A stretch of 64,000 nt of DNA from Roseococcus sp. SDR (GTDB taxonomy: Bacteria > Pseudomonadota > Alphaproteobacteria > Acetobacterales > Acetobacteraceae). The notes beneath the pieces were generated by a model. That model was not told the origin of the DNA. It searched no databases and saw nothing but the letters and a program-made list of their open reading frames with translations. Made by a program: the position numbers and the translations under genes. The stretch lies in the NCBI RefSeq assembly GCF_019083995.1, contig NZ_JAHRCU010000003.1, positions 186,001 through 250,000 of the forward strand. Reading direction: 5' to 3'. Of the stretch, positions 50,794-59,602 are shown in pieces (the stretch's first letter is position 1; the number at the start of each line of letters is the position of its first letter).

Positions 50794-52470
50794 ATGATGC
50801 TCCGCCCCCGCCAGAAACTCTTCGTCGAGCGCAGCCTTCGTGCGCTCGGCGAACACGGCAACACCCTCGGCGTCGCCCCCACCGGCGCCGGCAAGACGAT
50901 CATGCTGTCGGCGGCGGTGGGCGAGCATGTCGGCGGCAGCGCCGCCAAGGCCGCGGTCCTCGCCCATCGGGACGAACTGACGGCGCAGAACCTGGCGAAG
51001 TTCCGCCGCGTGAACCCCGGCCTCTCCACCTCGGTGGTGGATGCCGGCCAGAAGTCCTGGGGCGGCCAGGTCACCTTCGCCATGGTGCCCACGCTGACGC
51101 GCGCGGCAAACCTGGAGGCGATGCCGGCGCTAGACCTGCTGGTGATCGACGAGGCGCATCACGCCGTCGCGGACAGCTATCGCCGCATCATCGATCGCGC
51201 CTTGGATCGCAACCCCGACTGCCGGATCTACGGCGTCACCGCCACGCCGAACCGCGGCGACAAGGTCGGGCTGCGCCAGGTGTTCTCGAACGTCGCGGAC
51301 CAGATCCGGCTCGGCGAACTGATCGCCTCCGGCCATCTCGTGCCGCCCCGCACCTTCATCATCGATGTCGGCGTCCAGGATGAGCTCCGGGCTGTGCGTC
51401 GCAACGGCGACGATTTCGACATGGGCGAGGTCGCCCGCGTCATGGACACGGTGCCGGTCACTGATGCCGTGGTGAAGCACTGGCAGGAGAAGGCCGGCGG
51501 CCGCCAGACGGTGGCCTTCTGCTCCACGGTTGCGCATGCCGAGCACGTCGCCGCGGCCTTCAACACTGCCGGCGTCCCCACCGTCATGGTCACCGGCGAC
51601 ATGCCGGAGAGCGAGCGGCGCTCCGTCCTGGCCGCCTATGCCCGCGGCGAGGCGCGCATCGTCGTGAATGTCGCGGTGCTGACGGAGGGCTGGGACCACC
51701 CGCCCACCTCCTGCGTCGTGCTGCTGCGGCCGAGTTCGTTCAAGTGCACGATGATCCAGATGGTCGGCCGCGGGCTGCGCACCGTGGATCCGGTCGAGCA
51801 TCCCGGCATCGTCAAGCGCGACTGCATCGTGCTCGACTTCGGCACCTCCTCGCAGATCCATGGCTGCCTGGAGCAGGACGTCGATCTCGACAGCCAGCCC
51901 GGCGAGGGCGAGCCGCCCACCAAGACCTGCCCCTCCTGCGAGGCCGAAGTGCCGATCGCGGTGATGGAGTGCCCAATCTGCGGCCACGCCTTCGAGCCCC
52001 GCGGGCGCGAGACGGCGCCGCTCACCGACTTCATCATGACGGAGATCGATCTCCTCCGGCGTTCTGCCTTCCAGTGGTGCGACCTGTTCGGCGATGACGC
52101 CGCACTGCTGGCCAATGGCTTCAACGGCTGGGCGGGCATCTTCTTCCTGAACGGCGCCTGGCACGCGGTCGGCGGCGCCAAGGAGGAGCGGCCGCGCCTG
52201 CTGTCCATCGGCGAGCGACTGGTGGCGCTGGCCGCGGCGGACGACTGGCTGAACACCTACGAGACGGACGAGAGCGCCCACAAGAGCCGGCGCTGGCTGC
52301 GCGAGCCGCCGACGGAACGCCAGCTGATCCATCTGCCCCCGGCCGCACGGGCCGATCTCGGCATGACCCGGTACCAGGCCTCGGCGCTGCTCACCTTCAA
52401 GTTCAACCGCCACGCCATCCAGCATCTCGTGCGCAGCGCCCAGCCCGCGGCGCTGGGGCAGGCCGCATGA
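50794..52470 (+). CDS. Superfamily 2 DNA/RNA helicase
   Basis: A 558-residue helicase with APTGAGKT, VIDEAHH, VTATPNRGD, and a second RecA domain with VAVLTEGWDHP and QMVGRGLRT. A zinc ribbon follows, CPSC and CPIC (about residue 380-400), then a roughly 130-residue C-terminal domain. This matches the DEAD/DEAH helicase of phage replication modules. It starts 17 bases after the SSB candidate; ATG 50797 is a near-equal start. Confidence 0.85.
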   Translation: MMLRPRQKLFVERSLRALGEHGNTLGVAPTGAGKTIMLSAAVGEHVGGSAAKAAVLAHRDELTAQNLAKFRRVNPGLSTSVVDAGQKSWGGQVTFAMVPTLTRAANLEAMPALDLLVIDEAHHAVADSYRRIIDRALDRNPDCRIYGVTATPNRGDKVGLRQVFSNVADQIRLGELIASGHLVPPRTFIIDVGVQDELRAVRRNGDDFDMGEVARVMDTVPVTDAVVKHWQEKAGGRQTVAFCSTVAHAEHVAAAFNTAGVPTVMVTGDMPESERRSVLAAYARGEARIVVNVAVLTEGWDHPPTSCVVLLRPSSFKCTMIQMVGRGLRTVDPVEHPGIVKRDCIVLDFGTSSQIHGCLEQDVDLDSQPGEGEPPTKTCPSCEAEVPIAVMECPICGHAFEPRGRETAPLTDFIMTEIDLLRRSAFQWCDLFGDDAALLANGFNGWAGIFFLNGAWHAVGGAKEERPRLLSIGERLVALAAADDWLNTYETDESAHKSRRWLREPPTERQLIHLPPAARADLGMTRYQASALLTFKFNRHAIQHLVRSAQPAALGQAA

Positions 52471-52473
52471 TCG

Positions 52474-52845
52474 ATGGCACGCTCCCCGGAACCGCCCTGC
52501 GCCGTCTGCTCCCGCCCGGCGCGTGGCTTTGGCTGGTTCGACCCGGCGCCGCGGAAGAAGCCACGGCCATCGGTCTCCTTCTGCTGCATCGCCTGCCAGG
52601 GCTTCTGGTCGCGCTTGGCTGGGAGGTCGTCCGCCATGGTTGACCTCACCGAGCAGGAGAAGGCCGCGATGCGCGCCGCCATGCGCCGCGTCGCGGAGAC
52701 GATGGCCGAGATCGGCTGGGGCACCCGCTTCCAGGAGCTAAGCGAGGCGCAGGTGCTGACCCTGATCGAGGTCGCTGTCGGCGGCTTCCAGGAGGCGATG
52801 CAGGCGATCGCCCGGCAGGACGCGGCGGCGGAGGTGCCCTTGTGA
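52474..52845 (+). CDS. DUF6511-like zinc-finger phage protein
   Basis: A 123-residue protein with CAVCSRPARGFGWFD and CCIACQGFW, two Cys pairs likely to bind zinc. A long helical remainder (LTEQEKAAMRAAMRRVAETM, VLTLIEVAVGGFQEAM) follows. The name DUF6511 is my recollection for this type of alphaproteobacterial phage protein. It overlaps the nuclease gene start. A nucleic-acid binding role is likely but unproven. Confidence 0.65.
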   Translation: MARSPEPPCAVCSRPARGFGWFDPAPRKKPRPSVSFCCIACQGFWSRLAGRSSAMVDLTEQEKAAMRAAMRRVAETMAEIGWGTRFQELSEAQVLTLIEVAVGGFQEAMQAIARQDAAAEVPL

Positions 52846-53612
52846 TGCTCGACTTCAACAGCCGCAGCCAGACATCCGCGCACGTCAATGCCGCCATCGA
52901 CGCGGCGCTGGTCACGGCCAACCAGGCGACACCGCCGCGCAGCTACCTAGGCGGCTCTCGCCTCGGCCATGCCTGCGAGCGGGCGCTGCAATTCGAGTTC
53001 GTGAAGGCCCCGAAGGATGAGGGCGCCGACTTCGATGGCCGGCTGCTCCGCATCTTCGGGATCGGCCACGCGCTGGAGGATGCGGCCGTCGCCTGGCTGC
53101 GCGCCGCCGGCTTCGATCTCTATACCCGCCGCGGCGGTGGCGAGCATGGCGAGCAGTTCGGCTTCTCCGTCGCGGGCGGTCGCATCCGCGGCCATGTCGA
53201 TGGCGTCTTCGCCGGCGGCCCGACCATCCCCGGCATGGCGTTCCCGGCGCTGTGGGAATGCAAGACCATGAATGCCAAGGCCTGGCGCGAGACGTCCAGC
53301 AAGGGCGTCGCCGTGGCCAAGTCGATCTATGCGGCGCAGATCGCGGTCTACCAGGCCTACATGGATGCCGCGGTGCCGGGGGTAGCGGACAACCCGGCGC
53401 TGTTCACCGCCATCAACAAGGACACGGCGGAGCTGCACCACGAGCTGGTGCCGTTCAACGCGGAGCTGGCGCAGCGCATGTCGGATCGGGCGGTGCGCAT
53501 CCTGGCCGCGACGGATGCCGGCGAATTGCTGCCCCGCGTTGCCGCCCAGGCCGATCACTTCGAGTGCCGCTTCTGCCCCTGGTCCAAGCGCTGCTGGGCG
53601 CTGCCTGCATGA
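52845..53612 (+). CDS. PD-(D/E)XK exonuclease, Cas4/RecB-like
   Basis: A 255-residue protein with the nuclease motifs GHVDGVF (Asp) and LWECKTMN (E-x-K), and a downstream YAAQIAVYQAYM helix with Gln. One Cys in LGHACERAL and three in CRFCPWSKRC form a likely iron-sulfur cluster, as in Cas4 and AddB. It would resect double-stranded DNA for the Sak4/SSB recombination set. The ATG shares a base with the previous TGA; GTG 52842 is an alternative start. Confidence 0.78.
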   Translation: MLDFNSRSQTSAHVNAAIDAALVTANQATPPRSYLGGSRLGHACERALQFEFVKAPKDEGADFDGRLLRIFGIGHALEDAAVAWLRAAGFDLYTRRGGGEHGEQFGFSVAGGRIRGHVDGVFAGGPTIPGMAFPALWECKTMNAKAWRETSSKGVAVAKSIYAAQIAVYQAYMDAAVPGVADNPALFTAINKDTAELHHELVPFNAELAQRMSDRAVRILAATDAGELLPRVAAQADHFECRFCPWSKRCWALPA

Positions 53613-55954
53613 CGGCTTGGGGCGACTTCAACGATGCCGCGCCACTGCCGGAGGATAGCGCGAGCGAGCTTCCCGGCGCTGAGCAGACCGCCCTTGATCG
53701 ACCTCCCGGTGCAGGGCAGCCGATGCCGGCGGCCGTTGGATCCATCGCGCCGGACATCGAGCAGATCGCCGCCTTCCTGGACGTGGTGTTCGGCTATTGC
53801 GACGGGCTGATTCCGGTCCGCGGCTTCATCGACCAAGGCCAGGGGCTCGACACCAAGCCGCACAACATCTGGGTCCCTGCCGATCGGCACGCCGCCGCAT
53901 CCCTCAGCGCCTATGCCACCTGGGCCGCGCGCGAAGGCAGCGCCGTCTATGTCATCCCCGGCACCGTCGCCGAGCAGGGCCAAGCCCGCGCCGAGCATGT
54001 GCTGCAGATGCAGACGGTGGTGGTCGATCTCGATGCCGGCGACATCACCGCCAAGCTGACGCATCTCGTCCAGCACCTCGGCGCCCCCACCCTGCTGGTC
54101 GAAAGCGGCGGCCGCACCGCCGAGGGCGTCGCCAAGCTGCATGTCTGGTGGCGGCTCACCGAACCAGCCGAGGGGGCGGACCTGGTGCGGGTCTGCGCGC
54201 TGCGCGGCGAGATTGCAGAGAAGGTCAGTGGTGACCTGCACTTCCGATCGGCCCACCAGCCGATCCGCGTGCCCGGCACTGTCCACCAGAAGCAGGGCGT
54301 CCAGCGGCGCGTCACGATTCGGGAGCATCGTCCCAGGGTCGAGGTGGAGCTCCCCGACTTCGCCGCGGCGGTGGCGGCCATGCCCAGCATGCCGGGCCTG
54401 GAGGCGCCCGCCCATAGCGCCAACCGTCCCGGTCTCGATGCGGTCCTGACCACGCCAGTGCGGGAAGGCGCTCAGGACGCCTGGACACGCTTCCAGGGCG
54501 CCAGCGCGGCCATCGGTCACTTCGTCCGTATGGTCCACGAGGGCCGAATCACCGGCGACGAGGGTTGGGAGGCGATCTGCCAGTACAACGCCGCCTGCCT
54601 CCGCCCGGCCTGGCCGCTGGACCGCCTGAAAGCAGAGGCCGACGCGATCTGGGCGCTGCATGTCGATCGCAACGGGCCGCCGCTGCTGCGCGCCGACGCC
54701 GCACTACCAGCAGCCGTGCCCGCCCACACGCTCGGCGCGCTGCTCGACGACAGATCGCCAATGCCCGACGACCTCATCGGCCCTCGCCTGCTTACCCCGG
54801 GTGGGATGCTGGTGCTGGGCGGCGCGCCGAAGGTCGGTAAATCCGACTTCCTCATCAGCTTGCTGGTGCACGCCGCCGCCGGCGCGCCGTTCCTGCGCTT
54901 CACGGCGCCGCGGCCGCTGCGGGTGTTCTATCTCCAGGCCGAGATCCAGTACCACTACCTGCGCGAGCGCCTGCAGCAGCTGCGCCTCGACCGCGCCGTC
55001 GCTGCCCGCGCGCGCGACACCCTCGTCGTCACGCCGAAGCTCCGGATGCTGCTCGACGAGCGCGGCGTGCCGCTGGTGGCTGCCGCCATCCGCCAGGCCT
55101 TTCCCGACGCGCCGCCGGACGTGATCTGCATCGACCCGATCCGCAACCTCTTCGATGGCGGCCCCGGCGGTGAGGGCGAGAACGACAACGCGGCGATGCT
55201 GTTCTTCCTGCAGAGCCGCGTCGAGGCGCTGCGCGACGAGGTGGCACCCGAGGCGGGCATCATCCTCGCGCACCACACGAAGAAGCTCAGCAAGAAGCAG
55301 GTGAAGGACGATCCCTTCCTGTCGCTCTCCGGCGCCTCCGCGCTCCGCGGCTTCTACACCTCCGGCATGATCCTCTTCCGCCCTGACGAGGAGGAGACGC
55401 CGCGCGAGCTGCATGTCGAGCTGCGCAACGGGCCCGGCCTCAACCCGCTCCTCATCGACAAGCGCGGCGGCGCCTGGGTGGAACTCGACCGCAAAGGCGA
55501 GCGCATCGTGCGGCGTGACGTCGGCGCCCGCCTTGATGCCGAGCGCAGCCGTCGCCACGACGTCATCCTCCAGATCATCGCGCAGGAGGCCCGCGAAGGG
55601 CGCGTGTTCACGGGCGGCGCCTTCGCGGCGCAGTTCGAGAACACCCACGGTCTGGGTGGCAACGACACCATCTCGCGCCGCATCAACGTCCTCGCCAACA
55701 AGGGCTACATCAAGTTCCTGCGCGCGGCCCCGGAGCATGGCATTCCTGCCAGCAAATCCTCAAAGGGCTATCTGCTGGTGCAGGACATGCTCTTCGCGAC
55801 GGGCGAGGAGACGATGGATCCCGAGACCGGCGAAATCACGCCCAGGCTGGTTCGCCTGCTCCCCACTCACTTCCAGTCCGACACCAACAGCGCCGTTCTG
55901 CCGGTCGAAAACCCCGAGGTCTGGGTGCTGAACGACCCGGAGGTCGAGGCATGA
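53609..55954 (+). CDS. Replication protein with AAA (RepA/DnaB-type) helicase domain
   Basis: A 781-residue protein. Residues about 40-260 are a primase-polymerase-like region (VVVDLDAGDITAKL, LLVESGGRTAEG, KLHVWWRL). Residues about 390-640 hold a RecA-fold AAA domain: LGGAPKVGKSDF (Walker A), VICIDPIRNLF (Walker B) and ILAHHTKKLSKK (His/Lys segment). A C-terminal helix-turn-helix-like part follows (DVILQIIAQEAREG, NDTISRRINVLANKG). It is probably the replicative initiator or helicase. Repeats begin 30 bases after its stop codon. Confidence 0.8.
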   Translation: MTAWGDFNDAAPLPEDSASELPGAEQTALDRPPGAGQPMPAAVGSIAPDIEQIAAFLDVVFGYCDGLIPVRGFIDQGQGLDTKPHNIWVPADRHAAASLSAYATWAAREGSAVYVIPGTVAEQGQARAEHVLQMQTVVVDLDAGDITAKLTHLVQHLGAPTLLVESGGRTAEGVAKLHVWWRLTEPAEGADLVRVCALRGEIAEKVSGDLHFRSAHQPIRVPGTVHQKQGVQRRVTIREHRPRVEVELPDFAAAVAAMPSMPGLEAPAHSANRPGLDAVLTTPVREGAQDAWTRFQGASAAIGHFVRMVHEGRITGDEGWEAICQYNAACLRPAWPLDRLKAEADAIWALHVDRNGPPLLRADAALPAAVPAHTLGALLDDRSPMPDDLIGPRLLTPGGMLVLGGAPKVGKSDFLISLLVHAAAGAPFLRFTAPRPLRVFYLQAEIQYHYLRERLQQLRLDRAVAARARDTLVVTPKLRMLLDERGVPLVAAAIRQAFPDAPPDVICIDPIRNLFDGGPGGEGENDNAAMLFFLQSRVEALRDEVAPEAGIILAHHTKKLSKKQVKDDPFLSLSGASALRGFYTSGMILFRPDEEETPRELHVELRNGPGLNPLLIDKRGGAWVELDRKGERIVRRDVGARLDAERSRRHDVILQIIAQEAREGRVFTGGAFAAQFENTHGLGGNDTISRRINVLANKGYIKFLRAAPEHGIPASKSSKGYLLVQDMLFATGEETMDPETGEITPRLVRLLPTHFQSDTNSAVLPVENPEVWVLNDPEVEA

Positions 55955-55983
55955 TCCGCCCGATCGGAACGCCCCCGCACCGT

Positions 55984-56170
55984 GCGGAACTTGGCAGTTC
56001 CGCAAGTTCCGCAGCGCTGCGGAACTTCCCTGCGGAACTCGATTTGCCCAAGCATTCCAATGGGTTCGCCAAGTTCCGCAAGTTCCGCAAACGGGCTTTG
56101 CGGAACTGGCTTGCGGAACTTCAAAACATCCAGCCCGATCAATCGGTTAGGCAAGTTCCGCAAGTTCCGC
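55984..56170. repeat. Array of eleven AAGTTCCGC repeats in both orientations
   Basis: The 9-bp unit AAGTTCCGC (or its complement GCGGAACTT) occurs at 55984, 55995, 56004, 56019, 56032, 56071, 56080, 56100, 56113, 56153 and 56162; eight copies are perfect and three have one mismatch. Three pairs are direct tandem copies exactly 9 bp apart. The array lies right after the replication gene and before the RuvC-like gene. It resembles an iteron-type origin or a dense binding site. Confidence 0.8.
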
Positions 56171-56177
56171 AAAATGC

Positions 56178-56226
56178 CACCCCCCTACGGGGGGTGTGCG
56201 TGCGCGCCGCAGCGGCGCGCGCACAC
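56178..56226 (+). promoter_or_regulatory. Two overlapping hairpins after the repeat array
   Basis: Hairpin 1: CACCCCCC (56178-56185) with GGGGGGTG (56189-56196), loop TAC. Hairpin 2: GTGTGC plus GCGCGCCGC (56194-56210) with GCGGCGCGC plus GCACAC (56212-56226), with two unpaired bases and loop A. They share bases 56194-56196, so only one can form fully at a time, as in an attenuator or origin structure. Confidence 0.6.
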
Positions 56227-56364
56227 CGCACCCGGAGCGGTCAGGTTCAGCCTCGGGCTCCCCCCGATGGGCACCATCCCCGCAAGCCGGGCAGCGACGG
56301 CGAGCTCCGCCAAGAACCGCGCCGTCGCCGCCCTCACCAGGATCGCCCCCTATCGGAGACCATC

Positions 56365-56913
56365 ATGGCAGTTGCGACTCTCACCATGCCCGCCGCCCAT
56401 GCAAGCGGCCCGCCCATCGCCATCCCACCCGCGATCAGCCTGGCGCACCATGCCGTGCTCGCCCTGGATCTCGGCACCACCACCGGCTGGGCGCTGCGCG
56501 GTCAGGACGGCGGCATCACCTCGGGCACGATCATCTTCCGTCCCACCCGGTTCGAGGGCGGCGGGATGCGCTTCCTTCGCTTCCGCGCCTGGCTGGCGGA
56601 GATCGCTGCACTGTCCGGCCCTGTGGCACGCATCGTGTTCGAGGAAGTGCGCGCCCATGCCGGGACCGATGCGGCGCACATCTACGGCGGCTTCCTCGGG
56701 ATGCTGAGCGCCTGGTGCGAGGAGCACGAAATCCCCTACGAGGGCGTCCCGGTCGGCACCATCAAGCGCTACGCCACCGGCAAAGGCAACGCCGATAAGG
56801 CGAAGATGGTCGCGGCCATCCAGGCCCGCGGCTTCACGCCGGCCGATGACAACGAGGCGGATGCCATTGCCCTTCTGCTCTGGGCCACCGATCCCACGGG
56901 AGGCCGCACATGA
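56365..56913 (+). CDS. RuvC-like Holliday junction resolvase (phage type)
   Basis: A 182-residue protein. It has ALDLGTTTGWALR with the first catalytic Asp, IVFEEVRAHAGTDAA with the second acidic residue, and DDNEADAIALLLWA with the final acidic pair, the RuvC/RNase H-like set. It would resolve recombination or replication junctions before packaging. ATG 56365 is chosen because the frame upstream is the low-complexity repeat region; GGAG lies nearby. It overlaps the next small gene. Confidence 0.8.
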   Translation: MAVATLTMPAAHASGPPIAIPPAISLAHHAVLALDLGTTTGWALRGQDGGITSGTIIFRPTRFEGGGMRFLRFRAWLAEIAALSGPVARIVFEEVRAHAGTDAAHIYGGFLGMLSAWCEEHEIPYEGVPVGTIKRYATGKGNADKAKMVAAIQARGFTPADDNEADAIALLLWATDPTGGRT

Positions 56914-57140
56914 GCATGCACGGCGCACCACTGCCGCCCCGGTCCTGCCTCGACCGCGGCACGCGCAGCCCGACCAACGAAAGCGAAGTGAACGCCATGC
57001 GCGCCGCCGCCTGGCATCGGCACGGCGTGGCCGCGCTGGCTGTCGCCGACATCAGGGACGACTGGCTGCGTCAGGCCATCACCAACGAAGCCAATCGGCG
57101 CTGGGGGTGCCGCGACGGGGAGAACCACCATGGCCGGTAA
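56910..57140 (+). CDS. Small phage protein, unknown
   Basis: A 76-residue protein starting in an ATGA overlap with the RuvC-like stop codon, which supports expression. It contains NESEVNAMRAAAWHRHGVAA and IRDDWLRQAITNEANRRWG. No family is recognised. The C-terminal part overlaps the start of the next gene by 11 bases. Confidence 0.55.
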   Translation: MSMHGAPLPPRSCLDRGTRSPTNESEVNAMRAAAWHRHGVAALAVADIRDDWLRQAITNEANRRWGCRDGENHHGR

Positions 57141-57684
57141 GCGCAAGACCAAGGCATCGAAGGCGAAGCAGGACGACCTGGCGAAGCCCTCGAAGTGGCG
57201 GCTGCAGCATGGCGCGTTCTCGGGTCCGATCCGCGCTGCCGATCCCGAAACCGGCACGCCCGTGCAGCATCGCCGCGCCGTAGACACGCTCGGCATGATG
57301 CTGGCCAGTGGCAGCATCACGGCGCAGATGCACGAAGCGGGTGAGATTTTCCGCGGGCTGTTCCGCGCTGCCTGCTTCGACAGCATGTCGACGTCGCAGC
57401 TCCTGCGCATCCCTGGCTCGCGCGTCGACACGCTCTCCACCATGCAGGTGGAGGCACGACACCGCGTCGCTGCGGCACTCGATTCGCTCGGGGGGCAGGA
57501 CAGCCCATGCGGCTCCTGCGCGTGGTTTGTCATCGGTCTCGAGTTCTCGGTCCGCGAGTGGTCGATGCGTCAGGGTTGGGCCGGACGAACGGTGCACGGC
57601 CCAGTCGGACAGGGCATCCTGGTCGGGTCCCTCGGTATTCTCGCTGTGCACTTCGGGCTGATGCCACGAGCGAGGGTGGCGTGA
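57130..57684 (+). CDS. DUF6456-like phage protein
   Basis: A 184-residue protein with a basic N-terminus (MAGKRKTKASKAKQDDLAKP), a central helical region (MHEAGEIFRGLFRAACFDSM) and a C-terminal block CGSCAWFVIGLEFSVREWSM. I recall the last block from DUF6456-type alphaproteobacterial proteins, where a regulatory role is suspected. The CGSC pair could bind metal. A strong hairpin follows at 57692-57721. Confidence 0.6.
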   Translation: MAGKRKTKASKAKQDDLAKPSKWRLQHGAFSGPIRAADPETGTPVQHRRAVDTLGMMLASGSITAQMHEAGEIFRGLFRAACFDSMSTSQLLRIPGSRVDTLSTMQVEARHRVAAALDSLGGQDSPCGSCAWFVIGLEFSVREWSMRQGWAGRTVHGPVGQGILVGSLGILAVHFGLMPRARVA

Positions 57685-57691
57685 CGCGGGA

Positions 57692-57721
57692 TGATCGGGG
57701 CGGTCACCATCGCCCCGATCA
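57692..57721 (+). terminator. Hairpin after the DUF6456-like gene
   Basis: TGATCGGGGCG (57692-57702) pairs perfectly with CGCCCCGATCA (57711-57721), loop GTCACCAT, 7 bases after the stop codon. The following CGCTGTTACAATT is not a strong T run. Position favours a transcription terminator of the early operon. Confidence 0.55.
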
Positions 57722-57925
57722 CGCTGTTACAATTCACCCCGTAGCGGCTCCGAAATCGATAAGGCTAGAAGCAAGATACGTAGAGAAGGTGCGAGAGCGC
57801 CGCGGCTGAACAGCCACGCTGCGGCTCGATCGAGACAGTGGCTCTCGAGCCGATGGTTCCTTCCCGGCCCCGCTGTATGCGGGGGGCGGAAGCGGGCAAC
57901 ATCGCTAGCGCCAGGCCAAAAAACA

Positions 57926-58066
57926 GGTTCGCAGTTCGCACCCTTCGCCCGTGATTTCAATCGCTTGAGTGCGAACCATGGCTGTCGTGGTTCGCACTCG
58001 ATTCGCACCCACGGTTTGCATGGTTCGCACCCTTTCCGTGTGACTTCAGCGCCGTAGCTGCGAACC
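57926..58066. repeat. Array of about eight GGTTCGCAC repeats
   Basis: GGTTCGCAC or its complement GTGCGAACC occurs, with small deviations, at 57926, 57934, 57969, 57989, 58001, 58013, 58022 and 58059. Orientation is mixed. The array ends about 50 bp before the first ParB-methyltransferase gene. It may be the binding site of the ParB-like domain or of a phage repressor. Confidence 0.7.
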
Positions 58067-58114
58067 ATCGCCACGCCCGACGCGTGGCCCCCACCCCAGA
58101 CCTCGGATGGCCCC

Positions 58115-59602
58115 ATGACGCTCCCCTGGATGGCAGCGAAGATCCTGCTGCGCCCGGTGGCGGAGCTGCGTGCGCATCCCGGCAACGCGCGCGTGCATGG
58201 CGCCGCGCAGATCGAGCAGATCAAGGCCAGCATGCTGGCCTTCGGCTTCACCAACCCGCTGCTGGTCGACGAGGCGGGCGTGCTGATCGCCGGGCATGGC
58301 CGGCTCGAAGCCGCGGTGGCGCTCGGCATCGAGAAGGTGCCAACGATCGTCCTGCGGCACCTGTCCGCGGCGCAGAAGGAGGCGCTGCGCCTCGCCGACA
58401 ATCGCATCGCAGAGAACGCGACCTGGGATCAGGCGCTGCTGCGCGACGCGCTCGCCGCGGTGCAGGCGGCGCCGGACCTCGACCTCGCGACGCTTGGCTT
58501 CTCGGCCGCGGAGCTCGACGACATCCTCGCGGCGGCTGGAGATGCCGTGTCCGACGGCGACGCGCCCGAGACCCTGTCGGCGCCCGCGGTCCAGGGGGGC
58601 GGGGACGGCGCGGCGGGGACGGACGAGGTATCGGCGGAGGATGATCCGGCCGATGCCGAACCGGATCCGCCGCGCCAGGCCGTCGCGCGCGTGGGCGACA
58701 TCTGGCGGATGGGCGACCACCGCCTCGCCTGCGGCGACAGCACCAACTCGTCCACCATCGCCCGCGTGATGGGGCCGGAGCGCGCGGCGCTGCTCTTCAC
58801 CAGCCCGCCCTACGGCAACCAGCGGGACTATACGACCGGCGGCGTCTTGGATTGGGACGCGTTGATGCAGGGCGTGTTCCAGCATCTCGACATTGCGCTC
58901 GCGCGCGACGCGCAGGTGCTCGTGAACCTCGGGCTGATCCATCGTGACAACGAATGGCAGCCCTATTGGTCAGGCTGGCTGGACTGGATGCGCGCGCAGG
59001 GCTGGCGCCGCTTCGGCCTTTACGCCTGGGACCAGGGGCCTGGCCTGCCCGGCGACTGGAACGGGCGGCTGTCGCCCGCCTTCGAGCTGCTCTTCCACTT
59101 CAATCGAGAGGCTCGCCGCCCAAACAAGATCATCCCCTGCCGCTGGGCGGGGCACGTCAATTCCGAGAAGGGCGGGCTGCGCGCCAAGGACGGGACGGTC
59201 GGGGAGTGGCAGCATGCCGGCCAGGGCGTGCAGGAAACCCGGATCCCAGACAGCGTGCTGCGCATCACCCGGCACAAGGCGCGCGGGATCGAGACAGAGC
59301 ACCCGGCGGTGTTCCCGGTCGCGCTGCCCGAATTCCTGATGCGAGCCTACGCCGACGACGGCGACATCGTGTTCGAGCCCTTCGCTGGCGCCGGCACGTC
59401 CATCATCGCCGGCCAGCGGACCGGGCGCCGCGTGCGCGCGATCGAGCTCGCGCCGGCCTATGTCGATCTCGCGATCGCCCGCTGGCGCATGCTGCATCCC
59501 GAACTGCCGGTGATCCTGGACGATGGCGGGCACGGTATCGGCCCTGACTACGACGCGGTCGCCGCCGCGCGCGCCGGGGAGGCAGTCGCCGATGCAGCCT
59601 GA
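58115..59602 (+). CDS. ParB-N domain fused to DNA methyltransferase, SPPY type
   Basis: A 495-residue protein. Residues 10-110 are a ParB/Srx-like domain (RAHPGNARVHGAAQIEQIKA, VLIAGHGRLEAAVALG). An acidic linker follows, then a beta-class methyltransferase: TSPPYGNQRDY (about residue 229, catalytic) and FEPFAGAGTSIIAGQRTGRR (about 419, cofactor binding). The SPPY motif suggests N4-cytosine methylation. It probably protects phage DNA from host restriction. It overlaps the next fusion by 11 bases. Confidence 0.85.
   Translation: MTLPWMAAKILLRPVAELRAHPGNARVHGAAQIEQIKASMLAFGFTNPLLVDEAGVLIAGHGRLEAAVALGIEKVPTIVLRHLSAAQKEALRLADNRIAENATWDQALLRDALAAVQAAPDLDLATLGFSAAELDDILAAAGDAVSDGDAPETLSAPAVQGGGDGAAGTDEVSAEDDPADAEPDPPRQAVARVGDIWRMGDHRLACGDSTNSSTIARVMGPERAALLFTSPPYGNQRDYTTGGVLDWDALMQGVFQHLDIALARDAQVLVNLGLIHRDNEWQPYWSGWLDWMRAQGWRRFGLYAWDQGPGLPGDWNGRLSPAFELLFHFNREARRPNKIIPCRWAGHVNSEKGGLRAKDGTVGEWQHAGQGVQETRIPDSVLRITRHKARGIETEHPAVFPVALPEFLMRAYADDGDIVFEPFAGAGTSIIAGQRTGRRVRAIELAPAYVDLAIARWRMLHPELPVILDDGGHGIGPDYDAVAAARAGEAVADAA

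Larger units (their letters stand above)
55955..56364. other. Non-coding interval with repeats and hairpins
   Basis: Four hundred bases between the replication gene and the RuvC-like gene. It contains the AAGTTCCGC array, the two hairpins and then about 140 bp of plain GC-rich leader. Open frames through it are low-complexity (KFRKFRK and RNLRNL repeats) created by the 9-bp repeat period and are not real genes. Confidence 0.7.
57685..58114. other. Non-coding interval with GGTTCGCAC repeats
   Basis: About 430 bp between the DUF6456-like gene and the first methyltransferase. It begins with the terminator hairpin, then AT-richer sequence with possible promoters (TTACAATT near 57728), then the GGTTCGCAC array and a short leader. 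No convincing gene on either strand. Confidence 0.65.

Noticed and set aside
55951-56364. N-terminal extension of the RuvC-like frame (KFRKFRK repeats)
   Set aside because: The amino-acid repeats are produced by the 9-bp DNA repeat period; all frames are open there. The real start is ATG 56365.
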